Source: Ruegeria discodermiae
GTDB taxonomy: Bacteria > Pseudomonadota > Alphaproteobacteria > Rhodobacterales > Rhodobacteraceae
Reading direction: 5' to 3'
DNA length: 64,000 nucleotides
NCBI RefSeq assembly: GCF_030758345.1
Contig: NZ_JAVAMO010000001.1
Location: 992,001-1,056,000, forward strand
Below the pieces are notes generated by a model. It was not told the DNA's origin, made no database searches, and saw only the letters and a program-made list of their open reading frames with translations. The translations under genes were made by a program, and so were the position numbers. Numbering within the stretch: the first letter of the stretch is position 1; every line of letters starts with the position of its first letter. This document shows, in pieces, positions 7,440 to 16,324 of the stretch.

Positions 7440-8669
7440 TCAACGCCGGAAAGTTTCAGGGCGGATCGCGTATTTGGCCAGCTTGTCATAGAAGGTCTTG
7501 CGCGGCAGTTTTAGGGCCTGCGCCGCCTGCGCCGCCTTGCCATTATGCCGCCCAAGGGCCGCGACCAGCAAAGAGCGTTCCACCCGCGCCATCTGTTCAG
7601 CCAGACCAAGCTCTGCGGCCTGGGCCACATCCTCTGGCATGCCCAGCACAAAGCGCATCGCCGCTGACATCAGCGAGCGTGCATTGCCCGGCCAGTCCTG
7701 CGCCATCAGCGCTGCCAGATGGTCCGGCGTGACCTCGGGCGGCTCGATCCCGGCTTGTTCAGCGGCTTGCGCCAAATAATGGCGAAAGATCACCGGGATA
7801 TCGTCGGGCCGTTCCGACAGCGCAGGGATACGGACGCGCATCCCGTCGAGCCGGTAGAAAAGTTCGGGGTTGAAGCGGCCCTCCTCGGCCAAAGCGGCCA
7901 GATCGGCGGTGCTGCCCGCAATCAGCCGGGTGCCTATCCCCTGCTCGATCATCTCAAGCGCGGCATATTGCGTCGGTCCCGGCAGGGCTGAAACCTCATC
8001 CAGAAACAGCGATCCACCCGCCGCATTACTTATTGCGGCACCAAGGTCGGTGGGTGTCATATCCGCGGCTGAGCGTTTTACGAATGGCCCCTGCGCGGCG
8101 GCGGACATCAGGTGCACCACCTCGGCCACTTTCGAAACCCCGCTGCCCGGCGGGCCAGTCACCAGAACCTCGGCGTCAGTCCCCGCGACGGCACGCACAC
8201 GGGTGCGCAATGCCTCGGCCTGCTGTGACGAACCAAAGAGCATCCGCGCCGCCGGATCGCCGGTCTCCAGCTGCTGCTTCAAGGCGCGGTTCTCCAGCAC
8301 CAGCGCCCGGGTTTTCAAAGCCCGCTGCAGCACCGCCACCAGATCAGCGGGCGCGCAGGGTTTTTCCAGAAAGTCGAACGCCCCCTGCCCCATGGCGCTG
8401 ACGGCGGTCGGGATATCCCCTTCGCCGGTCAACAGGATCACCGGCAGTTCCGCATCGATTTCTCGCGCATAATTCAGCAAGTGAAACCCGTCGCGACCGG
8501 GCATCCGGATGTCCGAGACAATGACCCCCTGGAACCCGGGTGTGATGTGATCCTTGGCCGCCACGAAGGAGCCTGCCGTGATGGCCTGAAAATCGCTGAG
8601 TTCCAGCGTCTGGCCCAGCGCCTCGCGCACGGCGGCATCGTCATCGACCAGCAACACAGTACGGATCAT
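7440..8669 (-). CDS. dctD: DctD-type response regulator with degenerate AAA+ domain
   Basis: A 409-residue NtrC-family regulator with a receiver domain (1-120; phosphorylated Asp53 in VSDIRMPG; conserved Lys103), an AAA+ domain (about 140-340) and a Fis-type helix-turn-helix (about 365-405, with LPRKTFYDK, a DctD hallmark). The AAA+ part is abnormal. Walker A reads GPPGSGVSK (172-180) and lacks the GK[ST] lysine position, and the GAFTGA sigma54-contact loop is missing: the sequence runs from QGPFVKRSAADM to the Walker B region GGSLFLDEV. It may therefore activate without sigma54. It overlaps dctB by 4 bp and probably binds the repeats at 5533-5582. Confidence 0.88.
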   Translation of the reverse strand: MIRTVLLVDDDAAVREALGQTLELSDFQAITAGSFVAAKDHITPGFQGVIVSDIRMPGRDGFHLLNYAREIDAELPVILLTGEGDIPTAVSAMGQGAFDFLEKPCAPADLVAVLQRALKTRALVLENRALKQQLETGDPAARMLFGSSQQAEALRTRVRAVAGTDAEVLVTGPPGSGVSKVAEVVHLMSAAAQGPFVKRSAADMTPTDLGAAISNAAGGSLFLDEVSALPGPTQYAALEMIEQGIGTRLIAGSTADLAALAEEGRFNPELFYRLDGMRVRIPALSERPDDIPVIFRHYLAQAAEQAGIEPPEVTPDHLAALMAQDWPGNARSLMSAAMRFVLGMPEDVAQAAELGLAEQMARVERSLLVAALGRHNGKAAQAAQALKLPRKTFYDKLAKYAIRPETFRR

Positions 8670-10399
8670 GCGGCCTCTTCCTCTCTGAACCGGTCAAGCT
8701 GAACCGTGAACATGGCACCGCTATCGGTGTTGCTGCCCCGGATATTGCCGCCAAAGCTCTGCACCAGACCATATGAGATCGACAGGCCCAGCCCCATCCC
8801 CTCGGACGACCCCACCGCCTTGGTCGAATAAAACGGCTCGAATATCTTTTCCGGGTCTTCAATCCCCGGGCCGGTATCGCGGACGGTGACGGTCAGCTTG
8901 TCGCCCTGTTGGATTTCAATGCTGATCCGGCGCATATCCTGCCCGGTCATGGCATCGGCGGCGTTGTTGATGAGATTTACAAAAACCTGCACCAGCCGCA
9001 CCTCACCACCCCAGGCCGGGATCGGCGCAGAGGGCGCTGCCCAAGTCAGTTCCACCCCGTCATTGGTCAGCCGCGCGGCGGTCAGTTCCACGGCGGTGTC
9101 GATAACCTGAACCAGATCAACCCGGCCCATTGGTTCGCTTTCATTGCGGGCAAAGGCGCGCAGGTTCTTGATGATCCGCGCCATGCGCTTGGCCATTTGT
9201 GAGATCCGGCCCAGGTTTTCGCCCGCCTTCTCTGACTTGCCGCGCTCCATAAAGGCGCTGCCATTGTCGGCGAACTGCTGGATCGCCATCAGCGGCTGGT
9301 TCAACTCGTGACTGATCCCCGCCGACATCTGGCCCAGCGCGCTGAGCTTGCCCGCCTGCACCAGTTCCGCCTGTGCCCGTTTCAACGCGGCTTCGGCCTC
9401 TTGTCGTTCGACCACCTCGCGGCGCAATTGGGTATTGGCCTCGGACAGCGCTTGGGTGCGCTCGGCCACCCGGCTTTCCAGCACTGCGTTGGCCTCGGCC
9501 AGGGTGCGGCGGCGTTCTGTGGCCAGAAACAGCAGCGCCCCAAAGGCCAGACAGATCGCCGCCACGGTTGCGGCCTGCAGCCAGGCAAGGCGTCGCGCCG
9601 GAGCCAGGTCGACCACTACCTCACCGCTCATGCCGATGACGGGCAAGTCCTGTACCAGATGCAGCGCGTGGCGCGGCAGGTACGGCCCCCAATCCAGCGT
9701 CCAGATCTCGAAATTGCCCAGCAAGTCAGTTTCGAACGGGCGCGGCGGTCCTTGGGCAGGTTGCAGCCCTGCGTCAACCCCATCGCGACGCCAGAACACC
9801 ATCTCGGGCCGGTTGGACATGAAAACCTCGCCCGCCCCATCCACGAACAGAACCGCCGGAGAGCTACCGCGCCAGTCGAACTCGGTATTGTCGATATCCA
9901 CCACGACAATCAACGCGCCCCGAACCTTGCCATCGGGTCCGAAATCCGGCGCGGCATAGTAGAATGCGCGCTGATCAAAGGGCGCAATCACACCGTGATC
10001 GCTGCCCAGCGCGCCTTGCATGGCCCGTTCGAAATAAGGCGCCCCGCTGAGCGAATGCGCCGTCTCGTCGCGCGCGGCCACCAGCACACGGCCCGAACGA
10101 TCCGCATACATCACATCCAGCGCCGAGGTCTTGTCGGCCACATCCAGCAGCAGATCGCGCGCGGCGGCGCGACCTCCGGGCAGGTCGAGATATTCCAGCG
10201 CCGGATGCTCGGCCAGCAGAACGGCGGTTTCCTGATAGCGCAGCAATTGCGCGCTGAGCCGGTCGCTGGCCAGTTTCAGATCGGCCTCGGCCCGCTCGGC
10301 CAACTGCCCGACAGCCTGCCGATAGCCATAGGTCCAGAGCCCGGCGGCCAGCAAGCCCACCAGAACGAGGAAACCAACGATGATCCACAGCCTTCGCAT
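8666..10399 (-). CDS. dctB: C4-dicarboxylate sensor histidine kinase
   Basis: A 577-residue sensor kinase of the inner membrane. A first transmembrane helix (about 5-24), a periplasmic Cache-type sensor region (about 30-265), a second helix near 275-295, a coiled-coil linker, then the kinase core: H-box SHELNQPLMAIQQ (His364), N-box VNLINNAADAM, G1 DTGPGI and G2 GMGLGLSISYGL. This layout matches DctB, which senses external dicarboxylates and phosphorylates DctD. The start at 10399 (MRRLWIIVG) was chosen because it places the first helix at the N-terminus. A longer frame reaches 10474 but would overlap the P450 start. Divergent from the P450 with 49 bp between. Confidence 0.9.
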   Translation of the reverse strand: MRRLWIIVGFLVLVGLLAAGLWTYGYRQAVGQLAERAEADLKLASDRLSAQLLRYQETAVLLAEHPALEYLDLPGGRAAARDLLLDVADKTSALDVMYADRSGRVLVAARDETAHSLSGAPYFERAMQGALGSDHGVIAPFDQRAFYYAAPDFGPDGKVRGALIVVVDIDNTEFDWRGSSPAVLFVDGAGEVFMSNRPEMVFWRRDGVDAGLQPAQGPPRPFETDLLGNFEIWTLDWGPYLPRHALHLVQDLPVIGMSGEVVVDLAPARRLAWLQAATVAAICLAFGALLFLATERRRTLAEANAVLESRVAERTQALSEANTQLRREVVERQEAEAALKRAQAELVQAGKLSALGQMSAGISHELNQPLMAIQQFADNGSAFMERGKSEKAGENLGRISQMAKRMARIIKNLRAFARNESEPMGRVDLVQVIDTAVELTAARLTNDGVELTWAAPSAPIPAWGGEVRLVQVFVNLINNAADAMTGQDMRRISIEIQQGDKLTVTVRDTGPGIEDPEKIFEPFYSTKAVGSSEGMGLGLSISYGLVQSFGGNIRGSNTDSGAMFTVQLDRFREEEAA

Positions 10400-10448
10400 T
10401 GTCCATAGGGTCTTGCATTGCGCGCGGCGCAAGGCAAGGGTGCGCGCG

Positions 10449-11630
10449 ATGAAGACATGCCGCCAGAGCCCCACCGAGCCCGCCTTTGTGCAAGACCCCT
10501 ACCCGTTTTACACCCGGATGCGCGCGGGCGGCCCCCTGGCCTATTGGGAGGAGTATGGCAAGGTTGCAGCCTTCAGCCACGAGGCCGTGCAGACCCTGCT
10601 GAAAGACCGCCGCTTCGGGCGCGAAGTGCCCCCGGAACTGGTGACCGAAGGCCCGAGCCATCTGGCCCCCTGGCTGGCGGTTGAGGCACACTCACTGCTT
10701 GATGCTGAACCGCCGCGCCACACAAGGCTGCGCGCGCTGGTGCTGCGCGCCTTCACCTCCCGCGCGATCAGCGACCTGGCACCGGGAATCGAAGCGCTGT
10801 GCCATGAGTTGATTGACGCCTTCCCGGAGGGTGAGTTCGACCTGCTAGACGCCTATTGCTCGCAGGTGCCGGTGATCACCATTTGCCGCTTGCTGGGCGT
10901 GCCCGAGGATATGGCCCCGGACCTGCTGCGCTGGTCGCATGCGATGGTGGCGATGTATCAGGCGGGCCGCACCCGCGCGACCGAAGATGCGGCGGCACAG
11001 GCGGCGACAGAATTCACCACATTCCTGCGTGGTTATATCGAGAAGCGCCGCAACGATCCGCGCGACGATCTGATCACCCGGCTGATTGCTGCGGAAGAAG
11101 AAGGCACAAAGCTTTCGACCGACGAGTTAATCGGCACCTGTATTCTGTTGCTGAATGCCGGGCACGAGGCAACGGTGCATGCCATCGCCAATGGGGTGAA
11201 GACGCTGCTGGAAACCGGCACCTCCCCTGCGGCCTTGGCGCCCGATACAATCGACCGCACCATCGAAGAGATCATGCGCTTTGATCCGCCGCTGCATATG
11301 TTCTCGCGCTATGCCTATGAGGATGTCACGCTCTTTGATCATATGTTCCGGCGCGGCGATGAGGTGGCGCTGCTGCTGGGCGCGGCCAACCGTGACCCTT
11401 CTGTCTGGGCACATCCCGACAGGTTTGATCCGACGCGCGCCACCCTGACCAATACTAGCTTTGGCGGCGGGCTGCATTTCTGCGTCGGCGCACCGCTGGC
11501 CCGGCTGGAGATGCGCATCGCCCTGCCGAACCTGTTTGCGCGCTGCCCGGCGCTACGGCTCGCCAAACCGCCGAGCTATTCCGACAGCTACCATTTCCAT
11601 GGTCTCGCCAAGCTGTTGGTTTGCCACTGA
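10449..11630 (+). CDS. Cytochrome P450
   Basis: A 393-residue soluble bacterial P450 monooxygenase. Visible motifs are the I-helix LLLNAGHEAT, the K-helix ExxR in EEIMR, the heme-binding loop FGGGLHFCVGAPLAR with the cysteine ligand, and an N-terminal DPYPFYTRMRAGGP. The substrate is unknown. No ferredoxin or ferredoxin reductase lies beside it, so electrons must come from elsewhere; the Fpr encoded at 16325 is a possible source. The start at 10449 avoids a non-homologous 23-residue extension. It is divergently transcribed from dctB. Confidence 0.9.
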   Translation: MKTCRQSPTEPAFVQDPYPFYTRMRAGGPLAYWEEYGKVAAFSHEAVQTLLKDRRFGREVPPELVTEGPSHLAPWLAVEAHSLLDAEPPRHTRLRALVLRAFTSRAISDLAPGIEALCHELIDAFPEGEFDLLDAYCSQVPVITICRLLGVPEDMAPDLLRWSHAMVAMYQAGRTRATEDAAAQAATEFTTFLRGYIEKRRNDPRDDLITRLIAAEEEGTKLSTDELIGTCILLLNAGHEATVHAIANGVKTLLETGTSPAALAPDTIDRTIEEIMRFDPPLHMFSRYAYEDVTLFDHMFRRGDEVALLLGAANRDPSVWAHPDRFDPTRATLTNTSFGGGLHFCVGAPLARLEMRIALPNLFARCPALRLAKPPSYSDSYHFHGLAKLLVCH

Positions 11631-11637
11631 AGCGCGA

Positions 11638-12099
11638 TCAAAGCGGTAGCATCGTCGTTGATTTGATCTCTTCCATCGACAGCAGCGCGGTGACGTTATG
11701 CACCCGCACCTCCGAAATCAGCGCCTGATAGAAGGCGTCATAAGCGCGGGCATTCCTCACGCGCACCTTCAGGATGTAGTCGATATCGCCCGCTAGCCGG
11801 TGTGCCTCCTGCACTTCGGGGCGATCCTGCAGGGCCTTCAGGAAAGCGTTCTGCCATTCCGCCTCATGCTCGGAGGTGCGGATCAGCACAAAAAAACAGG
11901 CCTCATAACCCAGCGCCTCGGCATCCAGCAGAACCGTCTGCTGGCCGATCACCCCGGCCCCGCGCAGTTTGCGGATTCGATTCCAGACCGGCGTCTTGGA
12001 ACTGCCCACCTGGCTGGCAATCTCGTCCAGCGACTGGCTGGCATCGCGCTGCAGTTCAGCCAGAATTTTCCGATCTGTATCGTCTATGCGCACTGACAT
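11638..12099 (-). CDS. Lrp/AsnC-family transcription regulator, likely control of the sulfur operon
   Basis: A 153-residue regulator with an N-terminal winged helix-turn-helix (DDTDRKILAELQRDASQSLDEIA, then KTPVWNRIRKL) and a C-terminal RAM ligand-binding domain (DIDYILKVRVRNARAYDAFYQ). Divergent transcription from the siroheme/sulfite reductase operon, with 142 bp between the starts, suggests that it controls that operon, perhaps in response to cysteine or another amino acid. This is inferred from position. The start at 12099 (MSVRIDD) was preferred over 12117. It converges with the P450 gene. Confidence 0.85.
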   Translation of the reverse strand: MSVRIDDTDRKILAELQRDASQSLDEIASQVGSSKTPVWNRIRKLRGAGVIGQQTVLLDAEALGYEACFFVLIRTSEHEAEWQNAFLKALQDRPEVQEAHRLAGDIDYILKVRVRNARAYDAFYQALISEVRVHNVTALLSMEEIKSTTMLPL

Positions 12100-12172
12100 T
12101 CCTGTTTTTTCCTTCAATCGAAACCCACATCCCGGTTATTTGCAAAGACAGAACAAACGTCCTTATTTGTCG

Positions 12173-12184
12173 CGCCATATGGCG
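12173..12184. promoter_or_regulatory. Palindrome in the cys operon divergent promoter region
   Basis: The perfect 12-bp palindrome CGCCATATGGCG lies about 60 bp upstream of the methyltransferase gene, in AT-rich surroundings, between that gene and the Lrp-family regulator. It is a candidate operator for that regulator. A 12-bp palindrome alone is modest evidence. Confidence 0.4.
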
Positions 12185-12241
12185 ATTATGCGGGATTATT
12201 TCCTATATTGGGGGTCACGTCAAACAGAACAGACATGACCC

Positions 12242-13018
12242 ATGACCACGCAACACGTAGACAACACAACCGGCCAGATCGACTTTGTCGGCGCAGGACC
12301 CGGTGATCCGGAGCTGCTGACCGTCGCGGCCCTGCGCGCCTTTGAGGCGGCGGATGTGGTTCTGCATGACCGTCTGATTTCGGACGAGGTGCTCATCCTT
12401 GCAGGCGCATCTGCAAAGCTGGTTGATGTGGGCAAGGCCGGTTTTGGCCCCTCCTGGGATCAGGGTGATATCAATGACCTGCTGGTGGCCCATGGCCAGA
12501 ACGGCAACCGTGTCGTGCGCCTGAAATCAGGCGACCCGACTGTCTTTGGTCGGCTGGACGAAGAAATCGAGGCCGTCGAGGCCGCCGGGTTGAGCTGGAG
12601 CATCGTGCCGGGCATCACCGCCGCCTCTGCCGCAGTTGCCGGTATCGGCCAGAGCCTGACCCGGCGCGGGCGCAATTCGTCGATCCGCTTCCTGACCGGC
12701 CATGACATGAAAGGCTTTGCCGATCACGACTGGGCCGCGCTGGCGCGCCGGGGCGAGGTTGCTGCGATCTATATGGGCAAGAAATCAGCCCGCTTCATTC
12801 AGGGCCGTCTGATCATGCATGGTGCTGTACGAAACACGCCGATCACATTGGTCGAAAACGCCTCACGCCCCGATCAACGCGTGCTGGCCACGACCCTGGA
12901 CCGCCTGCCCGCCGATCTGGCGCAGGCCGATATGAACGGCCCTGCGCTCACACTTTATGGCCTTGCCCCGCGGGAGGCGGTGCAGGCCCTGACAGAATTC
13001 AACAAGGAGCATGCCTGA
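12242..13018 (+). CDS. cobA: Uroporphyrinogen-III C-methyltransferase (siroheme pathway)
   Basis: A 258-residue SAM-dependent methyltransferase that converts uroporphyrinogen III to precorrin-2, the siroheme precursor needed by the sulfite reductase encoded downstream. Motifs are VGAGPGDPELLTVAALRAF at the N-terminus, VVRLKSGDPTVFGR near residue 97 and SIVPGITAASA near 120. It corresponds to the C-terminal CysG domain only; the CysG oxidase/chelatase domain is not fused here and must be encoded elsewhere. It is the first gene of the operon and its stop overlaps the DUF2849 start by one base (TGATG). Confidence 0.93.
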   Translation: MTTQHVDNTTGQIDFVGAGPGDPELLTVAALRAFEAADVVLHDRLISDEVLILAGASAKLVDVGKAGFGPSWDQGDINDLLVAHGQNGNRVVRLKSGDPTVFGRLDEEIEAVEAAGLSWSIVPGITAASAAVAGIGQSLTRRGRNSSIRFLTGHDMKGFADHDWAALARRGEVAAIYMGKKSARFIQGRLIMHGAVRNTPITLVENASRPDQRVLATTLDRLPADLAQADMNGPALTLYGLAPREAVQALTEFNKEHA

Positions 13019-13332
13019 TGGCCCGCGCTTTTACCCCTAAAGTCGTCACCGCCAATGACCTGCTGGAAGGTGATGTGATCTATCTGACCGCCGATGACCG
13101 CTGGTCGCGTGACCTGACCGAGGCCGAACTGATCACTGACGAGGCGCATGCACAGCTGCGCCTACTTGATGCCGAAAGCCAGCCGAGCAAGATCGTCGGC
13201 GCTTATCTGGCAGATGCGGTCGCCGGAAACAACGGTCCGGAGCCAACACATTTTCGGGAAGATTTCCGCCGTACCGGTCCCTCCAACTACCGGCACGGCA
13301 AGCAGGAAACTTCCCCGCAGCCCCAGGTCTGA
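13018..13332 (+). CDS. DUF2849 protein of the sulfite reduction operon
   Basis: A 104-residue protein beginning MARAFTPKVVTANDLLEGD, matching the small DUF2849 family found between the siroheme methyltransferase and the sulfite reductase genes in many alphaproteobacteria. Function is unknown. The conserved context suggests a role in assembling or assisting sulfite reductase. It has no signal peptide or membrane helix. Confidence 0.85.
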   Translation: MARAFTPKVVTANDLLEGDVIYLTADDRWSRDLTEAELITDEAHAQLRLLDAESQPSKIVGAYLADAVAGNNGPEPTHFREDFRRTGPSNYRHGKQETSPQPQV

Positions 13333-13396
13333 ACAAAGGCCCCTTCTCTCCCCCTAAAAGGCCCCAGATCCGGGGCTGCACCAAGGACAGCAAACG

Positions 13397-15061
13397 ATGT
13401 ATCGCTACTCCGAGTTTGACACCGCCTTCCTCACCGAACGCAACGCGCAGTTCCGCGCCCAGGTCGAGCGCCGCATTGACGGATCGCTGACCGAGGATGA
13501 ATTCAAGCCTCTGCGCCTGATGAACGGGCTCTATCTGCAGCTGCATGCCTATATGCTGCGGGTGGCGATCCCCTATGGCACGCTAAACCCTGACCAGATG
13601 CGGCAACTGGCGCTGCTGGCCGAGAAGTGGGACAAGGGCTATGGCCATTTCACCACCCGTCAGAACATCCAGTATAACTGGCCCAAGCTGAACGATGTGC
13701 CCGACATGCTGGACGCGCTGGCCGAGGTTGGCCTGCACGCGATCCAGACAAGCGGCAACACCATCCGCAACGTGACCGCCGACCATTTCGCCGGTGCCGC
13801 CGCTGATGAGGTCGCCGATCCGCGCCCCTACGCGGAACTGCTACGCCAGTGGTCGACCGATCACCCGGAATTCCAGTTCATGCCGCGCAAGTTCAAGATC
13901 GCGATCACTGGCTCGGAAAACGACCGCGCCGTGATCAAGGCGCATGATATCGGTCTGCAACTGGTCGAACGCGACGGCGTGCTGGGCGCCCGCGTGCTGG
14001 TTGGCGGCGGCTTGGGCCGGACCCCGATGATCGGTAAGGAGTTGAGCCCGTTTGTGGCCTTTGACGATCTGCTGGCTTATCTGGAGGCAACCGTCAGCGT
14101 CTGGAACCAGATCGGTCGCCGCGACAATAAGTACAAGGCGCGCATCAAGATCACCGTTCACGAGCATGGTATCGACGCCATCCGCGCCAAGGTGAACGAG
14201 CGCTTACTGCAAGTACGCCCGCAATTCAAGGGCGCCGATATGGCGCTGCTGGAAGAGATCAAGACCCACTTTGCGCCGCCCGCCTTCCGGGACGGCTCGG
14301 TCGCGGGCTTCAAGGACGCCTATCACCATGATCCGGTCTTCCGGTCCTGGGTGGACACCAACATCGCCGCCCATAAGAAGGACGATCATGCGATTGTCAC
14401 CATCTCGCTCAAGAAACAGGGCGAGACGCCCGGCGACGCCACGGCTGAACAAATGCGCGTAATGGCTGATCTGGCCGAAGAGTTCGCCTATGGCGAGCTG
14501 CGTATCAGCCACGAGCAGAACGTGATCCTGCCGCATGTCCATAAATCGGACCTGCCCGCGATCCATGCGCGCCTGAAAGAGCATGCGCTGGCCACCGCCA
14601 ATATCGGGCTGATCAGCGATATCATCGCCTGCCCCGGCATGGATTATTGCGCGCTTGCAACGGCCCGCTCGATCCCCGTGGCGCAGCAGATCGCGACACG
14701 CTTCGAAGAGCTGAAGCTGGAAAACGACATTGGCGAGCTGAAGATCAAGATCTCGGGCTGCATCAACGCCTGCGGGCATCACCATGTGGGCCATATCGGT
14801 ATCCTGGGCCTCGACCGCGCGGGGGTGGAAAACTACCAGATCACCCTGGGCGGCGACGGCACCGAAACCGCGGCCATTGGTGATCGCACCGGACCGGGCT
14901 TTGCCTATGACGAGATTGTGCCAGCGATCGAACGACTGGTCGCGGCCTATCTCGACCTGCGGGAAGGGAAGGAGAAGACCTTCCTGCAGACCTATCGCCG
15001 TCTTGGGATGGCGCCGTTCAAAGCGGCCCTCTACCCCGAGGCACAGGCCAATGCCGCTTGA
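13397..15061 (+). CDS. cysI: Siroheme-dependent sulfite (or nitrite) reductase
   Basis: A 554-residue hemoprotein that reduces sulfite to sulfide with six electrons. Two half-domains are visible; the siroheme/4Fe-4S cysteines lie in ACPGMDYC and SGCINACGHHHVG. Substrate-binding basic residues include the region FTTRQNIQYNW. The family also contains nitrite reductases, but linkage to cysH and the siroheme gene favours sulfite. No CysJ flavoprotein is present, so ferredoxin or the Fpr encoded two genes downstream may supply electrons. Its last 11 bp overlap cysH. Confidence 0.93.
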   Translation: MYRYSEFDTAFLTERNAQFRAQVERRIDGSLTEDEFKPLRLMNGLYLQLHAYMLRVAIPYGTLNPDQMRQLALLAEKWDKGYGHFTTRQNIQYNWPKLNDVPDMLDALAEVGLHAIQTSGNTIRNVTADHFAGAAADEVADPRPYAELLRQWSTDHPEFQFMPRKFKIAITGSENDRAVIKAHDIGLQLVERDGVLGARVLVGGGLGRTPMIGKELSPFVAFDDLLAYLEATVSVWNQIGRRDNKYKARIKITVHEHGIDAIRAKVNERLLQVRPQFKGADMALLEEIKTHFAPPAFRDGSVAGFKDAYHHDPVFRSWVDTNIAAHKKDDHAIVTISLKKQGETPGDATAEQMRVMADLAEEFAYGELRISHEQNVILPHVHKSDLPAIHARLKEHALATANIGLISDIIACPGMDYCALATARSIPVAQQIATRFEELKLENDIGELKIKISGCINACGHHHVGHIGILGLDRAGVENYQITLGGDGTETAAIGDRTGPGFAYDEIVPAIERLVAAYLDLREGKEKTFLQTYRRLGMAPFKAALYPEAQANAA

Positions 15062-15812
15062 CGAAATCCAGACCGAGCTGGGGGCTGAGCGCAGCGCACT
15101 GACCGAAAAGGTCGAGGCGCTCAACGCCCGGTTCCGCCACCACAGCGCCCATGACGTGATGCATGGTGCGTTGGAGGAGGCCGGGCGTCTGGCGCTTGTG
15201 TCCAGCTTTGGCGCGGAGTCGGTGGTGTTGCTGCATATGGCCGCTGTGATCGACAAGAGCACGCCGGTGCTCTTTGTGGACACTCAGATGCTGTTCACCG
15301 AGACGCTGGTCTATCAGCAGGAGGTCAGCGAGCGGCTGGGTCTGCGCAACGTGCAGATCATCCGGGCAACGGATGAGGATCTGGCCCGCGACGATCCCTA
15401 TGGCGCCTTGCGCCTGCGCGACACGGATGCCTGCTGCACGCTGCGCAAGACGATCCCGCTGCAACGCGCGCTCAAGGGCTATGACGGTTGGATCACCGGG
15501 CGCAAACGGTTTCAGGCGGGCACCCGCGCCGCGCTCGACTTCTTTGAGGTCGAGGACGGCACCGGGCGCATAAAGGTCAACCCGCTGGCCCATTGGGCGC
15601 CGGAAGATGTGCGCGCCTATATGGACGAAAACCGCCTGCCCCGGCATCCGCTGGTGGCCAAAGGATACCCTTCGATCGGCTGTGCGCCCTGCACCTCGCC
15701 AGTCAAAGAGGGCGAAGACCCCCGCGCCGGACGCTGGCGCGATCAGAACAAGGAAGAATGCGGCATCCATTTTGTCGATGGCAAGATGGTGCGCGCAGGA
15801 GAGAAAACATGA
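15051..15812 (+). CDS. cysH: Adenylylsulfate (APS) reductase, thioredoxin-dependent
   Basis: A 253-residue PAPS/APS reductase family enzyme that releases sulfite from activated sulfate. It carries both cysteine pairs that bind a 4Fe-4S cluster in the APS-using type (DACCTLRK and IGCAPCTSP) and the catalytic C-terminal motif KEECGIHF. This marks it as the APS-using form (bacterial/plant type) rather than the cluster-free PAPS reductase of E. coli. The P-loop-like SSFGAESVVLLH is near residue 50. It overlaps cysI by 11 bp and the DUF934 gene by 4 bp. Confidence 0.93.
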   Translation: MPLDEIQTELGAERSALTEKVEALNARFRHHSAHDVMHGALEEAGRLALVSSFGAESVVLLHMAAVIDKSTPVLFVDTQMLFTETLVYQQEVSERLGLRNVQIIRATDEDLARDDPYGALRLRDTDACCTLRKTIPLQRALKGYDGWITGRKRFQAGTRAALDFFEVEDGTGRIKVNPLAHWAPEDVRAYMDENRLPRHPLVAKGYPSIGCAPCTSPVKEGEDPRAGRWRDQNKEECGIHFVDGKMVRAGEKT

Positions 15813-16216
15813 ATGTAATCGTAACGGATGAGGGGTTCTCCCCCGATGACTGGACCGATGGCTATGTCCCGCTGGAAGACGCGGCCAATGACGTGGTCGC
15901 GCTGGATGTGGCCTCGGACGCGGACCCGGATGAGTTGATTGACCGCCTGGGCAGCACGCAGATGGTGCGCGTGGATTTTCCGTCCTCGGCGGATGGTCGC
16001 GGCTTTACCATCGCGCGCATTCTGCGCCTGAAGGGCTATACAGGCCGTCTGCGCGCCAAAGGCCATGTGCTGGCCGACCAATATGCCATGGCGCGCCGCA
16101 GCGGCTTTGACGAGGTCGAGATCGACCAGGCCCTCGCCAACCGTCAGCCCGAGGATCAGTGGCTGGCACGCGCCGACTGGCAGGACCACAATTACCAGGC
16201 CCGCCTGCGCGGCTGA
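15809..16216 (+). CDS. DUF934 protein of the sulfite reduction operon
   Basis: A 135-residue protein of the DUF934 family, recognised by the pattern VRVDFPSSADGRGFTIARIL and LRAKGHVLADQYAMARRSG in its second half and by its place after cysH. The biochemical role is not known. Invariant linkage to cysI and cysH suggests a helper of sulfite reductase. The start overlaps the cysH stop (ATGA), so the two are co-translated. No transmembrane helix or signal peptide is visible. Confidence 0.88.
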   Translation: MNVIVTDEGFSPDDWTDGYVPLEDAANDVVALDVASDADPDELIDRLGSTQMVRVDFPSSADGRGFTIARILRLKGYTGRLRAKGHVLADQYAMARRSGFDEVEIDQALANRQPEDQWLARADWQDHNYQARLRG

Positions 16217-16324
16217 CCCCGCCTATCGCCAGCTTGTGACCACAAAGGGGCAAGAAGCCCCTTTTCCTGACTTGGATCAAAGATTAAACGGAGATGCCGG
16301 TTTAGCAGACCGGAGAGTGAAACG

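Noticed and set aside
7219-7443. Small frame between the candidate effector and dctD
   Set aside because: It overlaps the start of the effector gene, has no Shine-Dalgarno sequence and is basic low-complexity.
14204-15283. Minus-strand frame of 359 codons opposite cysI and cysH
   Set aside because: Antisense to two well-supported genes and without recognisable domains.
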